DNA from: Helianthus annuus
Lineage: Eukaryota > Streptophyta > Magnoliopsida > Asterales > Asteraceae
DNA: 64,000 bases
Direction of reading: 5' to 3'
NCBI RefSeq assembly: GCF_002127325.2
Contig: NC_035441.2
Span: 156,269,122 to 156,333,121, forward strand
In this document: in pieces, positions 22,880-34,816 of the stretch
How positions within the stretch are numbered: the stretch's first letter is position 1
How the letters are laid out: each line of letters begins with the position of its first letter
Notes under the pieces: generated by a model
Told to the model about the DNA's origin: nothing
Database searches by the model: none
Seen by the model: the letters and a program-made list of their open reading frames with translations, nothing else
Program-made: the position numbers and the translations under genes

Positions 22880-23815
22880 TGCTAAATTTACATGCGGTTG
22901 AATGGAATGGAAGAATGGTAAGTTATTTGGGATATTAATACCCTCACATTATTAATTTTGGTTTTGAATTTGAATTTCAATTCTAACGGTCTTTTATAAT
23001 CCAGTTAGGTGTTGACACGTGTAATATTGCAAGATATTTACCTTTTCGTGTGCCTTAATCGGTTTATTTGTTTTATTATGTTGGTGTAATAAAGAGTTGA
23101 AAATGAAATGGGAAATTACTGAAGAGAAATAAATAAAAAAGAAATTGAAGCTAGGAATAAGGGTGTCGGTGTGACGGAACTATGAGGAAGAACCGTCATT
23201 TCATGAATCATGACTCATTTGTTTCCTCTACTATTGGGCTTGTGGGTTCACACCACTGGACCATCCTACTTGTGGGCTTCAGCCCAGTGGCTAAGTCGCA
23301 GCCCAAACCAGTTGCCTGTTTAAGTTGGTGAAATATTTTGGTATCGTGTCATCTAACAGAGACTTGTGAAAAAAGATTATTTGGGTCAATACCCACAGGT
23401 CTTAAGGTGCTCGGGCCACCCGCCGGATCATCAATCACCCAATGACACCTCATCTCCCCTGATTAAACTTGTCGTGAACCTGGTCTCCCCGTGCCAGAAC
23501 CCACCGTGAACCTGCTCCCCTGCACCGTCTTCCATAACGGTCTTGTGACCGTTCACCAATGTCTCCACCTCCTACCTGCATTGGTAAACACTACCCGGCC
23601 ACAATACCCGCATTGCTTACTTGAGCCCCTGGACATTACATAGTTAAAAACTTGAATTGAGCCAAAATTAAATGAGTTCGAACCCATGTTCAAATTTAAA
23701 TTGGATCTCTTTAAATAAACGAGCACGAGTTTCACATATTAAGCTTGATTAGGCTTGCGAGCCTAATGAGCCTTGGATAATTTTTATTTCATATAAATAA
23801 TATATACATACACAT
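22880..23815. other. Intergenic region upstream of the SPIRAL1-like gene
   Basis: No gene seen. The first part is probably promoter of the minus-strand SPIRAL1-like gene. From about 23200 to 23780 the sequence looks like decayed transposon DNA, with GAGCC-rich words and short inverted pieces. Its partner seems to resume at about 25360, so the MULE at 23929 may have split it. Confidence 0.35.
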
Positions 23816-23816
23816 G

Positions 23817-23857
<41 letters not shown>

Positions 23858-23880
23858 TTATTATTATTATTATTATTATA
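23816..23880. repeat. (AAT)n/(ATT)n palindromic microsatellite
   Basis: About 13 AAT/ATA repeats are followed directly by about 7 TTA/ATT repeats, so the tract can fold back on itself. Confidence 0.9.
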
Positions 23881-23928
23881 TGTAAAACTATGATAAAATA
23901 ACTAAATAATAAATCATTATTATACATA

Positions 23929-25309
23929 GAGTAGGGCTCCTACGGAAAGTGTGTTTTTCCTAGAAATTCTAGGAAGCGATCTTGTCCATCCGATTGGTGT
24001 GTTTAAGGGTTGAGATTAAATCAATGGCAATCTTGTAATAATTAACTATATTTAATAAATTGTTTTAAATGAGTAGGGGCAATTTCGTCCTTATGTGTGT
24101 TTTAAACCAATAAAAAATAACCGTCAGAGATATCACATCTCCTTAATACACGCCAATTTCCCTCTCTCTCTTTTTCTCTCTCTAAACCCAAATTCGGAAA
24201 CCCCCAAAATCATACCAAAAATACCTAAAATCATGGATGAAGATAAGAGATTTTCCTTGTTCCATATACGTAAGATCAAGCTTTCATTGTACTGCGTGTT
24301 TTACAAAGCGATTACAGGTGATTCTTGTTTGTAATTGACGGTATTTTGCTGGTTGCAGGGAAGAGATTCAAAAAGCAGGAAACTTTGGAAAGGATAGATA
24401 GCAGCGGAACAGTTACCGGAAGCCGATCGAAAGCTGGGGCGAAATCTGCTGATGTAAAACACATTTGTATGAATCTGCTTGCTGTTAAAACACAGCTGTA
24501 TGAATCTGAATTGCTGTTAAAACACAGCTGTATGAATCTGAATGATAAAACACATTTGTATGAATATGCTTGCTGTTAAAACACAGCTGTATGAATCTGA
24601 ATGATAAAACACATTTGTATGAATCTGCTTGCTGTTAAAACACAGTTGTATGAATCTGAATGCTAAATCACAACTGTATGAATCTGCTTGCTGTTAAAAC
24701 ACATTTGTATGAATCTGCTTGCTGTTAAAACACACCTGTATGAATCTGAATGCTAAAACACAACTGTATGAATCTGCTTGTTGTTAAAACACAACTGTAT
24801 GAATCTGAATGCTAAAACACAACTGTATGCATCTGCTTGCTGTTAAAACACAACTGTTTGAATCTGAATGCTAAAACACAACTGTATGAATCTGTTTGCT
24901 GTTAAAACACAGCTGTATGAATCTGAATGCTAAAACACAACTGTATGAATCTGCTTGCTGTTAAAACACAACTGTATGAATCTGAATAATAAAACACAGC
25001 TGTATGAATCTGCTTGCTGTTAAAACACATCACCAAGAACAAACTGTTAAAACACAGTACCAAGAACATGCTGATAGATTCCAGCAAGAAAACGAAGGAA
25101 TGATTGATATTACGTGAGATCAGAAATCGAAAACAAAAAATTCCGAAATTTATGTATAGTTAGTTATTGAAGATAATTTCCTAAAATAAAAATAGATTGT
25201 GAAAGTACATAAATGCCCTTTTAGATAAAATCCTTCAATGCCACATGTCGCGTTCTTATTGCTTCCTAAACTTTCTAGGAAAAACACACTTTCCACCCAA
25301 CTCCTACTC
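23929..25309. mobile_element. MULE-like element with minisatellite core
   Basis: Flanked by an exact 10-bp duplication ATTATACATA (23919-23928 and 25310-25319). The ends are inverted: GAGTAGG at the left against CCTACTC at the right, and GGAAAGTGTGTTTTTCCTAG (23944-23963) against its reverse complement within 25275-25294. No transposase. The core (24447-25058) is a tandem array. The duplication size and GAG start suggest the Mutator superfamily. Confidence 0.8.
24447..25058. repeat. Minisatellite of 28/31-bp units
   Basis: About 20 units of two alternating types built on AAAACACAACTGTATGAATC: one ends CTGCTTGCTGTT and the other CTGAATGCT. Short open frames here are repeat artefacts. Confidence 0.92.
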
Positions 25310-25319
25310 ATTATACATA

Positions 25320-26500
25320 CACACATATATATACAGAGATAAACAAAATAATTATTAATAAAGGAGCCAAGCCGCAGCCAAGTTTGAGAAGTTGCTCATG
25401 AGTCAAACTCGAGCTTTTAATGAGCTAAACTCGAGTTTGAAAAGTTGTCCATGAGTTGAACTCGAGTTCTCGTAAGTAAAAAGAGTCAACCTTAGGCTCG
25501 CCTCTACTCGTTTACACCACCAATACATCTATGGATGCTAGTTCTCCATGAAAATGAAGGTAAAACACTAAAACCCCTTATGAACTTCATGAAAATGAAG
25601 TTAAAACACTAAAACCCGTTAAGAACCATGAGTGTGACATTAGACCCATGCATATGCTAAAATAACAAATAATGAGTTTGTATGATGCAATTAGAATCAT
25701 AAATTATGAATTTAAAACATGTTTTTTTTAAAAGAAAACTTTAATAAAACACGTCTCCGACCCAACAAGGCAAAAGACCAAACACACAAACACCCCCGAC
25801 CCAAACGGGCAAAGGACAAACAAATTACAACATATACAACGGATATTTACACTATTCCGACCAGCTAATATACTTACACGAGGATCTATTTTTAAACCAC
25901 CCAAAACCTCTCACTTTGATCTCCCATATAATATCTTGCGGACTTCGGGTAATTTGTTTGAAAATCAACTCGTTTAAAACATGTAGGCAAATAAAATGAG
26001 AGTCGACGATGGTGCTTTTGAGTTTTGATGATCAAAACATGAATTTCGTACAGTGGTGGATCTAGAAAATCCTTATAGGGGCAATATTTAAAAAAGTGGT
26101 AACGAAATCGAAAAAACATCAATTTTTTTCCAAAATTTACGCTACCGTCGGAACATTCAGGAGCAACAAGGATTACCCCTTGTTACAAGGTAGGTCCGCC
26201 CCTGGTTTTGAAGCTTACCGAAGGCGCACCACGTAAGCCATGTTGATGTTCAAATCTTACGGAATGTTATAATGTTTTACAAGAATCATATAAAATCAAC
26301 TATAACTTAGCTCACCGCATGTTATCGATCCTTTTAAAGGTATAAATGTCAGGTTTAGTTGTGTCACGACTTCGTAGGCGTATTTTGACTTCAAGTTAGT
26401 CAAATTAAAAAATTAGTAAAAGGGATCATAGATGATGTCAATAGAGGCAATAGTGGTGTTAATTGAATGTAGGGTCAGTAGCGATGTGGAAGTTGTGGCT
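25320..26500. other. Intergenic, transposon debris
   Basis: No gene seen. At 25375-25500 there are repeated CTCGAG-containing words (GAGTTGAACTCGAGTTCTC). At 26045-26205 a small element runs between CAGTGGTGGATCTAGAAAAT and GGTAGGTCCGCCCCTGG. At 25560-25615 a short direct repeat holds AAAACACTAAAACCC. Confidence 0.35.
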
Positions 26501-26982
26501 CATACCTTAAGGTGTTTTTAGATAATCAATATGTGGTTTTGTCGGTCAATTTATCTTAGAACGTAAGTAGTGGGGTGCTATGAGGGAATTTTTTTGAGCT
26601 ATAGCGTCCGCCACACCATTACAGGCGGGCGCTATAGGGCTTAAATTTGGTGGCAGCGTGATGAAGGAGAATTTTCAAATTATTACCGTTGCAAACGGTC
26701 AAAAAGTAAAAAAAAAAATATTAAATTCAATTAATATTCCATCTTTCCTATAAATATAACCTCATCTCCCATTTTTTATAAACCAACATACCTTCAAACC
26801 CTCTTTCTCTCTACTCTTTTTTTTTAAATCTAGAATTTTTTTTTTACAACGCAACCGTTCAACCGCGGTTTTATTCCTCCCCGTTCTAGTGCAGACCCGA
26901 ACCAAAGTAGCAATCCTACCACACGCGACCCACCCCTTTCGGATCCGGTTTTGTCGATTTTAATCAACATAATACCGGGTTA

Positions 26983-28258
26983 ATGAACCTTTTGAACCAC
27001 CCACTCTCATGGGACCCGAATCTATACAGTTGGAACCCGAATCAAAACACGGACGAAATGGGGTCGTCTCAAGCATTCGGATCGGCACAAGCATTCGGCT
27101 CCCCACTACACGACCCCGAGGTTGTTCCGGAAACACAACCAGAAGTAGAGGAGACACAAAAAGGAAAAACAAAACGCACACATAAAAAGAAAACGGAAAC
27201 CACCCGAGCGAAAAAAAATGTAACTTCGTGGGATGCCGAAGAAGAGTATGCGCTAACCCGAGCTTGGATCGACGTGTCAGAGGACCCCGTAATAGGTAAT
27301 TTTATTTTCGGTTTTTTATTTTCTGTTTTTTATTTTATGTTTTTTGTTTTCAGTTTTTTTATTTTCTGTTTTTTATTTTCAGTTTTTATTTTCAGTTTTT
27401 TATTTTTTCTTTTTTCTATTTTCGGTTTTTTATTTTTCTGTTTTTTTTATTTTCTTTTTTTTAATTATTTGTTTTATTTTCGGTTATTTGGACTAATTAT
27501 TTGTTTTTTTAGCAAACAATCAAAGTAAATTCTTTTTGGGAACTGAATCCGAGAACTTTTTTTCGGGCTCATGGGTAGAGGAGAGGAATACCGGCCAGCG
27601 GACTCGATATCGGGCAAGTGGACCGATATCAACAAGAAGTGCACGAATTTTCAAACCGTTTACCAACGCAATTTTTCCTGATGGAAAAGTGGAAGCAAGG
27701 ACGAGGACGTTACACAAGCGGCCTTAATCGAGTATACACAAAGTCAAGGCAATTTCCCGTACTAAAAGTGTTGGCAAATTTTTCAGAATAGCCCCAAATG
27801 GGCCAACATCCCTACGCCTAGCGGTCGGTCGGCAAATAAAAGGTCGTCAAAGAGATCAAAAACCAACGAGTCGGGTGAACCCGAAACGCCAACCTCCGAC
27901 GCTCGAAACACCGACGTCAACGATGATATACCGGAGAGGAAGAGCCGGCGGAAGAGCTACCACGACCCGCCGGAAGAAGAAGCGTTGCAAGATCGAAAAG
28001 GCCTGAGTCATCGTCAATGGGATCCGAAATGACTAATACATTTTCGGAGATAAACAAACGACTTCAAGACATACACGAACTAGGGACTAAACGTATGGAA
28101 GAGAAACGCGAAGTGACCGAGATTATGCGGGATAGACAATGGGCTCATGACTTTGAATTCTACTCGAAACCGCACGACCACCTAACCGGAAAAGCGTTGA
28201 AGATGATGTTGGCACAAAAGGATCGAATCGAAAAAAAAATATTAATTTTGATTGTGTA
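26983..28258 (+). pseudogene. Harbinger ORF1-type / Myb-NAM-associated protein, broken
   Basis: The ATG at 26983 begins a protein with a TSWDAEEEYALTRAWIDVSE block (about residues 80-100). This is the Myb/SANT-like start found in plant proteins related to PIF/Harbinger ORF1 and to the NAM-associated C-terminal domain family. A T-rich intron-like insert follows (GTAATT at 27297 to TTTAG at 27512). The downstream part has KRSSKRSKTNESGEPETP near 27840-27900 and ends in a coiled-coil-like tail (28017-28256; NKRLQDIHELGTKRMEEKRE). At least one frameshift near 27935 and damage around 27560-27780 break it. In Harbinger elements ORF1 helps transposase bind DNA; no DDE transposase is nearby. It could also be a host-domesticated relative that has decayed. 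Confidence 0.6.
27297..27512. repeat. T-rich low-complexity intron-like insert
   Basis: Repeated TTTTATTTTC(G/A/T)GTTTTTTA words of roughly 15-25 bp between a GTAAT donor and a TTTAG acceptor. The Phe-rich frame across it is an artefact. Confidence 0.7.
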
Positions 28259-28598
28259 ATGTTTTTTTTTTATTTCATTGTAATGTTTTATTATTTAATG
28301 AAATGGTTTTTAATTTTAAAAAGTTAGAAATTAATTAAAAAATTGTAAATTAATTAATTAGGTAATGATAAGGTAGGAGCTTTATGACTACGGGCTCTAG
28401 TAATATAATGTTTCATAAAGCCTCTATGTGACATGGCACGACATGTGTCACATGACGCCCACAAAAGAGTTTTATAACTACACATGACCTTATAAGGGAC
28501 TCCGTGATGTAATACCTTAAGGTGTTTTTGTATTTTATTATATAATAATAATTACTTTTCAATAATTTTTTTACCCATTAACTTTTAAGATATATATT

Positions 28599-29964
28599 AT
28601 TCCACATATACAAAGACCATGGCAGGGAATAGTGTTTCCCTGCCATTGATCGAAATGGGCGGCCGCCCTCCTCTATTAGACCAACTATTGTATTATTTTA
28701 TATCGACTTTAAAATTACGTTTTTGTCCCCAGTTTAAAATTACGCTTTTCTCCCAACTAAGAAATATAATAACCCTTTTGCCAGCAGCTCAAAATTACGA
28801 TTTTGCCGTCGGTTCAAAAATTACGATTTTGCCCTCAGCTTTTTATTTTATACCCGCTTTAAAATTACGGTTTTGCCCCCAGTTTAAATTATTCAACATA
28901 TACAAAGACCATGGCAGGGAATAGTGTTTCCCTGCCATTGGTCGAAATGGGCGGCCACCCCTCCTCTATTAGACCAACCATTTTATTATTTTATATCCAC
29001 TTTAAAATTACGGTTTTGCCCCCAGTTTAAAATTACGTTTTTCTCGCAACTAAAAAAACATAATAACCCTCTTGCCAGCAGCTCAAAATTACGATTTTGC
29101 CATCGGTTCAAAAATTGCGATTTTTCCCTCATCTTTTTATTTTATACCCGTTTTAAAATTACGGTTTTTCCCCGGTTTAAAGTTACGTCTTCGCCCCCAA
29201 TTCAAAATAAAATTATGCTTTTGCCCCCAGCTCAAAATTACGATTTTTTCTTCGATTCAAAATTACGATTTCACCCTCAGTTTAAAATTACTTTTTTGCC
29301 CCTAGCTAAAAATAAAATTATGGTTTTCCACTACCACAAAATTACGATTTTACCCTCGGTTCAAAATTATGATTTTCCCCGGTTCAAAATAAAAATATAC
29401 TTTACACCCAGCTAAACCGAAAATACGATTTCGCCCTCGGTAAAAAAAATTACGCTTTTACCCTCAGCCAAAATTACGTTTTCGCCCCAGTTCAAAATAA
29501 AATTTTGTTTTTCCCCCGGCTCAAAATTACGATTTTACACCAGTTTTTTATTTTATACCTACTTTAAAATTACAGTTTTTCCCCCAGTTTTAAAATTACG
29601 TCTTTGCCCCCAGTTCAAAATAAAATTATGCTTTCGCCCCCAGCTAAAATTTACGATTTTCCTCTCGGTTCAAAATTACAATATCACCCTCAATTCAAAA
29701 TTACGTTTTTTTGCCCCCATTGCAAAATAAAAATATGGTTTTCCTCTAGCTAAAAATTAGGATTTTACCCTCGGGAAAAAAATTTGATTTTTCCACCAAG
29801 TAAAAATAAAAATATGACTTTGCCTCCAGCTAAAAATCGTGTCAAGGAGCTGCCTAACACTCTTTTTACTTTTTCTTTCTATCAAAACTATGGTACTGTT
29901 TTTTTAATTGGTTAAGCATTATTCGGCAACCGCCCCGCAACGCGGGCGGGGCAACAACACCAAG
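28599..29964 (+). mobile_element. Helitron-like unit built of repeats
   Basis: The right end has a GC-rich hairpin (GCCCCGC 29932-29938 against GCGGGGC 29946-29952) and stops at CAAG|T (29961-29965), one base from the Helitron CTAG|T consensus. The inside contains a 292-bp direct duplication starting at 28599 and 28891, then an array of about 30-bp units with AAAATTACG(A)TTTTGCCCCC to about 29850. The left end was not found. The sequence just outside on each side (about 28530-28600 and 30062-30130) is itself a direct repeat of about 70 bp. No coding region; Phe/Lys/Pro-rich frames are artefacts. Confidence 0.5.
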
Positions 29965-30132
29965 TATATAATACATTTCCCAAATAGATGTATAGTAACT
30001 TTCTCAAATTACTCCATTTTTAAATATACTATATTCAAGATTGTGTTTATTAAACCTTTTTATTATATTTTATTATAATAATTACTTTTTAATAAATTTT
30101 TATCCATTAACTATTAAGATATAATATTTTAT

Positions 30133-31640
30133 GTCACACCTTGATTTTCCGGTGGGCCTGAATGTGAGATGTGAGCCTGCCGATTGTATATCGGTTTCAC
30201 AGTGCATCGAAAATAGGAAGTAGATAAAGTACAAGCATTAAAAACGCCAAATTATATTAATACTTTGGAGTATTATAATTCGGTACAAGATGTCCTATAC
30301 GCAGGATCTAAATTAATAGACTTCGAGACATCATAGGTCCTTGCCATGGAGTCGCAAATTCCAAATCTTTTGACCGAACCTTATCCAACCTACTATTGAG
30401 GTTTGTCACCTGTAAATTAATCTTTAAAAATACATCAGTTATTGCTGATAAATACCATTAACCGACACTTTTGTAAAACATTTGAAAATCATTTGATAGT
30501 CATTGAGATAACATTCTTGTTACCAGATTTACATGCTTGTCATATTCGGGAACCAGTGTTCAAAATTGGTTTTTGATTCATATACACACCATATATTTTG
30601 TGTCTATCAAGTGTATGCCTACACCCTGCACCTTAATGGTCATTACAATAAATGAATTGGATGCCCGAATACGGTAATATTAACCCCCAAATACTTTATG
30701 TTAATCAAGCAATACGGATTAAAATCGGATGGTCAACATTCCGAAAGCATATGCCCATTGCAATACCCAAACCAAGTGGTTTTGTACAATATCCCAATTT
30801 TTTATGATAAAAGTGGTTAAAAAGTATTTAACTATACTAGCGTAGAACATATCATATTCAACTTTGTAGTACAACCGGATTCAAAGTTTATTATTCTACG
30901 GTGCGTTTACTAGAAGGCTCTATAGTCCAGAATCAATGGAAATAATATCCATGAGAATAGTTTACGGGTCATTATAAGTCCTTTGGACTTGTCCGGTTAA
31001 CATAGATTTGAGCACGGTTCTGCTAGATTAAACGTTGACCGGATAGAATGTGGGTTATAACCATACGAGTGAAGGATCTCATGTTTTATGGTTGAATAAC
31101 CTTATATTCTGATTGGAAAGTTTTTTGAAAAGGTTTTGACCCGTTACGACTTATTTACATGGTTTATGTCATTTTAACGAGTCGGTTGCATAAATACACA
31201 TTCAGGCGGTAAAATAGGTTTGTGACAAGTCAAATATGTTCCAACATATTTTTGTTAGGTTGTACAAACTATTTTGATGTCAAAACATTAGATTGTAAAT
31301 GCTTAAAGGTTTATTCTTTGAAATTATATAAGCTGAGTTTGACTTTCTATAAATTTAAGTTTGACTTGTCATTTTGACCCATTTAGACGTGATGATCTTG
31401 TAGTGTAAATGTAGGCCTCATATTAAACCCTGATTTTAAACACCTTTCCACAACAAGTTCTTGTACAATTCACCTTTCCATCTTGGCTTCATATTTTCAT
31501 GTATATGTCTAAGGCAGAACCTATGCTCACACCTTGGAAACACCTTAGACACAGCAGGTATTAAACCCTGAGTTTAAAACAATAAAACAGTTAAAACACA
31601 GCAGGTATTAAACAATTAACATGTTAAAAATATTCAGAAA
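30133..31640. other. Possible LTR-type remnant and flank, no gene
   Basis: Starts TGTCACACCTTGATTTTCCG, a form resembling the start of some plant LTRs, but no matching CA end, target duplication, primer site or polyprotein was identified. No coding frame. ATTAAACCCTGA(T/G)TTTAAA occurs twice near 31422 and 31560. Confidence 0.25.
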
Positions 31641-31649
31641 TGGTACCTT

Positions 31650-33480
31650 TTACTTGTCACTTATGAAACAGAAGTAACTGTTAGCATCAATATCAAAATC
31701 TTGACCCAACAACTGAAGAAACCAAGTCCAAGAAGACATAGTCTCAGCCTCAACAACTGCGTATGCAACTGGGTAAATCCCATTGTTAGCATCTACTCCC
31801 ACTGCTGTCAAAATCTGTCCAGGAAAGGGCCCTTTCAAAAAAACAGCCATCAAGGCCCAACAGTGGTCTTCTAGCTAGCTTGAACCCTTGCTTCAGTGCA
31901 CCTAAGCATATGTACATCCTCCTAAATTGTCTAGTGGGACTAGAGGGATTACACAGTGGTTCCACATCAATCCTCACAGTAGACCCTGGATTGGATCTGA
32001 GAATTTCTTCACCATAGTCCCTCAGCTTCTCATATTGAGCCATATAATGACCTTGAACCCTCTCTAATGCCTTCATTTTAGCCCTAAACAACTGATTCCT
32101 GGTTACTTGTATCTGCAGCCTCCTATGTAGATCATCTTGAAGAGCTTGGATTGGAATCCCAGGATTGGATTTGATGGTTGGTTGTATTTCCTTAGACAAC
32201 CAACTGATGGTGCACAAATTAACATCCCTTGTATAAAGGCAGGTGTGCTTGTCAAAGTATGTTTTTACAATCCATGTTCCTTCTCACTTCACATTTGAAA
32301 TGTATACAGCCATGGACAAGTAGGTTTTGGAATCTGCGTTTTAGGTGTCTTGGATTTACACTTGTTGGGTGTATCTGTTTGTGATGGCTGACACTCTTTT
32401 TTTTTATTTTACTGTTTTACCCTTCGAAGTGGTTGGTTGGTTTGTCTTGTCCACATTACTTTCACAACCACCAAGATTAATATTCTGACCCAAACAAATC
32501 ACCCTAAATCTAACACTCTCATTTCTTGTGATACATAACTGCCTTTTTGAATGTATTGCATTTTTTGACCAATGATTTAATTTCTTCCCTGTTAATGAAC
32601 TGTTGGCCAACAAAGAAAGGGTCATCATCTGTTGGTTACTTCTTTTCTTCTTCTTCCTAATAATCTTACATGCTTGCTCCAATGTCGTATTATCTTCAAA
32701 AGTCTCAAAGTCTTCTAAGTCAACCTCTTGATTACTACCCTCTTCATTATCTTCACCTGCATCACGAAGATCATAGTGATGCAGGTGAAGATAATGAAGA
32801 GGGTAGTAATCAAGAGGTTGACTTAGAAGACTTTGAGACTTTTGATACTCAGGCACTATGTGATCGTCATCAACCAAGTAATCAGAATCTTCATCATCAC
32901 TATTCTTATCACTCCCCTCAACACCGCCACTGTCCTCATCACCAGAACTGTCCTTGTCACTATCCTTATCACTATTATCATCACTCAAATCAACATATTG
33001 AGGTTCATTAACTTGATCATGTTTACCCTCTTTAGTATTCAAATCATTTCTAGGAAATGTTTGGATAGCTGAACATAAACTTCAATAGTTCTAGTAGTTT
33101 CAGCATATTTAATCAGCTTCAACACATCAGAATCAGTACCCAAAGATCTTAAACCTGATTCTAGCATCTCTCCTGGTTCCCTAAAGTTGTATATCACTAC
33201 CTCTTCCTCTGAATAACCTAACTCTTGCATCATATCATTGACTACAATAACAGAAAACAGATCGGGATTCACCTTGTCAATGTGGTCGACTTTACCCCCT
33301 TTGCAATGAAACTCTGCCATCATCAAATTCACCACCATGGCGAAATTCCAAGGTGAAGTAGCTTGGAAATTTGGCTGAAACAAAAAGAAAAAAAAACAAC
33401 TGATTTATCAAAAATAGTAAAACCTTAAACCCTAGCTTACAAGCAATTCTCAGATGATGATGGATAGAACATACCATATG
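31650..33480 (-). pseudogene. MuDR-type (MULE) transposase, truncated and frameshifted
   Basis: On the minus strand: an N-terminal PB1-like domain (33383-33060; KGGKVDHIDKVNPDLFSV and ELGYSEEEVVIYNF); an acidic Asp/Ser/Glu-rich linker (33042-32700); a DNA-binding/MuDR part (32217-31860; NLCTISWLSKEIQ-type region, then LGALKQGFKLARRPLLGLDG); and the start of the transposase core (31850-31650; LTAVGVDANNGIYPVAYAVV) with its Asp. The frame shifts near 33305, 33050 and 31850. The protein ends at about 31650, so the rest of the DDE core and the SWIM zinc finger are missing. A 68-bp palindrome interrupts the linker. Such transposases cut and move Mutator-like elements; this copy cannot work. Confidence 0.82.
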
Positions 33481-33699
33481 TAATGTCGGGATTGAAATTT
33501 GCGTTTTCACCTCTGATACACCAATTATCTGGCTCCAAATCACTAGACGATTGGGCTATTGCTGATTCTTCACTGATTCGTTGTTATTCTTCAGCGATTC
33601 GTTGAAATTAGGGTTTTTTTCTTCTCTGTGAAATGGGTTTTATGAAGAAGGTGTGTTACAAAAGGCTAATATATAATATCTAGAAGATAATTTACAAGT

Positions 33700-33935
33700 T
33701 ACCTCCTTATAATTGATAAATTTCAAAAATACCCCATAATAAGGTATAAAGTAACTTGGTTAGGTTTAAAAATACCCCATAATAAGGTATAAACTAACTT
33801 GGTTAGGTATTTGGATGAAAATGGCAAAAAGTTACAAACGTGGGGGGCAAAATGGTACAAAAACTTCATTTTGGACGAAAATGGCAAATGTGCCCAAACC
33901 TCAGGGACGATTTTGGCAATTAACTCTTTTTATAT
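33700..33935. mobile_element. MULE terminal fragment with short duplication
   Basis: An approximately 50-bp unit AAAATACCCCATAATAAGGT...AACTTGGTTAGGT occurs twice (33726-33773 and 33771-33820). It is followed by a MULE-like end: AAACCTCAGGGACGATTTTG GC AATTAACTC near 33895-33927, which resembles the terminus of the element at 46368. The partner end was not found. Confidence 0.45.
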
Positions 33936-34264
33936 TTATGTTTGATCTTTCACTACATTCACAAATTGGAATACTATTACAGCCATTAATTCTCTAAAAC
34001 ATAAGCTATTTTAGGGACCTTTACATAAAACGCAATGACGAACAGACAAACATTAAAGGGAAAAACACTTTTACAAATTCAGTGTGTTTTGTAGATTCAT
34101 GTAAACAAAGAAACATAAAGGTGAAAAAACACAGTTGCGTTTTACAAAATTGTGTTTTATAACAAGTCGGCACTGTACACATTCCGACCACTATCATAAG
34201 AAAACAACTCACAACTGTTACTTTCATTATATCCTTCAGTGATTGACGGCATTAATCTGGTTGT

Positions 34265-34560
34265 TCACATTGCCGGCGCCGGTAGGACGTCGTCAGAGAT
34301 GACGTATCCGTTGGTTTTCTTCATCATGGCAACCGGAACAGTGTCGTTTGGTTGATCTAATCGGAATAGTCTGGAATTCCGGCGTACACCGCCCGGGAAA
34401 TTGTTCGCCGGTGTGCGGTGGTGGTGTTGGTGGTGGGATGGGATGAACATGATGCTGCTGGTGGGATGTGATGAACATGATGCTGCTGGTGGGATGTGAT
34501 GAACATGATGCTGTTGGGTTTAGGTTTTTTAGATCTAGGGTTATTTGAAACAAATTTGTG
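34265..34560 (-). other. His/Pro-rich coding fragment with tandem repeat
   Basis: On the minus strand a frame with FPGGVRRNSRLFRLDQPND and VISDDVLPAPAM ends at 34265. The upstream part consists of three 28-bp tandem copies (GGGATGTGATGAACATGATG..., about 34433-34517), read as His/Ser repeats. Base composition differs from the surroundings (GC-rich), suggesting a captured gene piece. I do not recognise the gene. Confidence 0.35.
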
Positions 34561-34816
34561 GTTGACTAAAATGCTCTTTTGTTTAGTTTTATTAGTTTGC
34601 CACATGTCCTCCTACTATTGCTTCTTACACTTTCTACCCAAAACAAACTTCCTATTTGATATTTTCCATGAAAACCCATTCCTATACAAATGTCAAAACA
34701 ATCTTAGAAAATTGTCATGTATACCTTTTCAATTTCATTGAATTGTCATATATACCTTTTCATTTTCAAATTTCAATGCCTGACAAATTTGTGCAGTGTA
34801 AATCTCTAACATCTTA

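Noticed and set aside
24447..25058. Regular repeat array that could be taken for a CRISPR
   Set aside because: Units are contiguous 28/31-bp variants without unique spacers, lie inside a transposon with a target duplication, and the genome is eukaryotic.
27297..27528. Very hydrophobic Phe-rich frame suggesting a membrane protein
   Set aside because: Reads through a T-rich intron-like insert bordered by GT and AG.
28619..29415. Overlapping plus-strand frames rich in LKLRFCPQFKI
   Set aside because: Repeat-derived frames of the AAAATTACG/TTTTGCCCC array, present in several frames at once.
30133..31460. Possible complete LTR retrotransposon or solo LTR
   Set aside because: Only the TGTCACACC start looks LTR-like; no matching end, target duplication, purine tract or polyprotein. 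Kept only as a low-confidence region.
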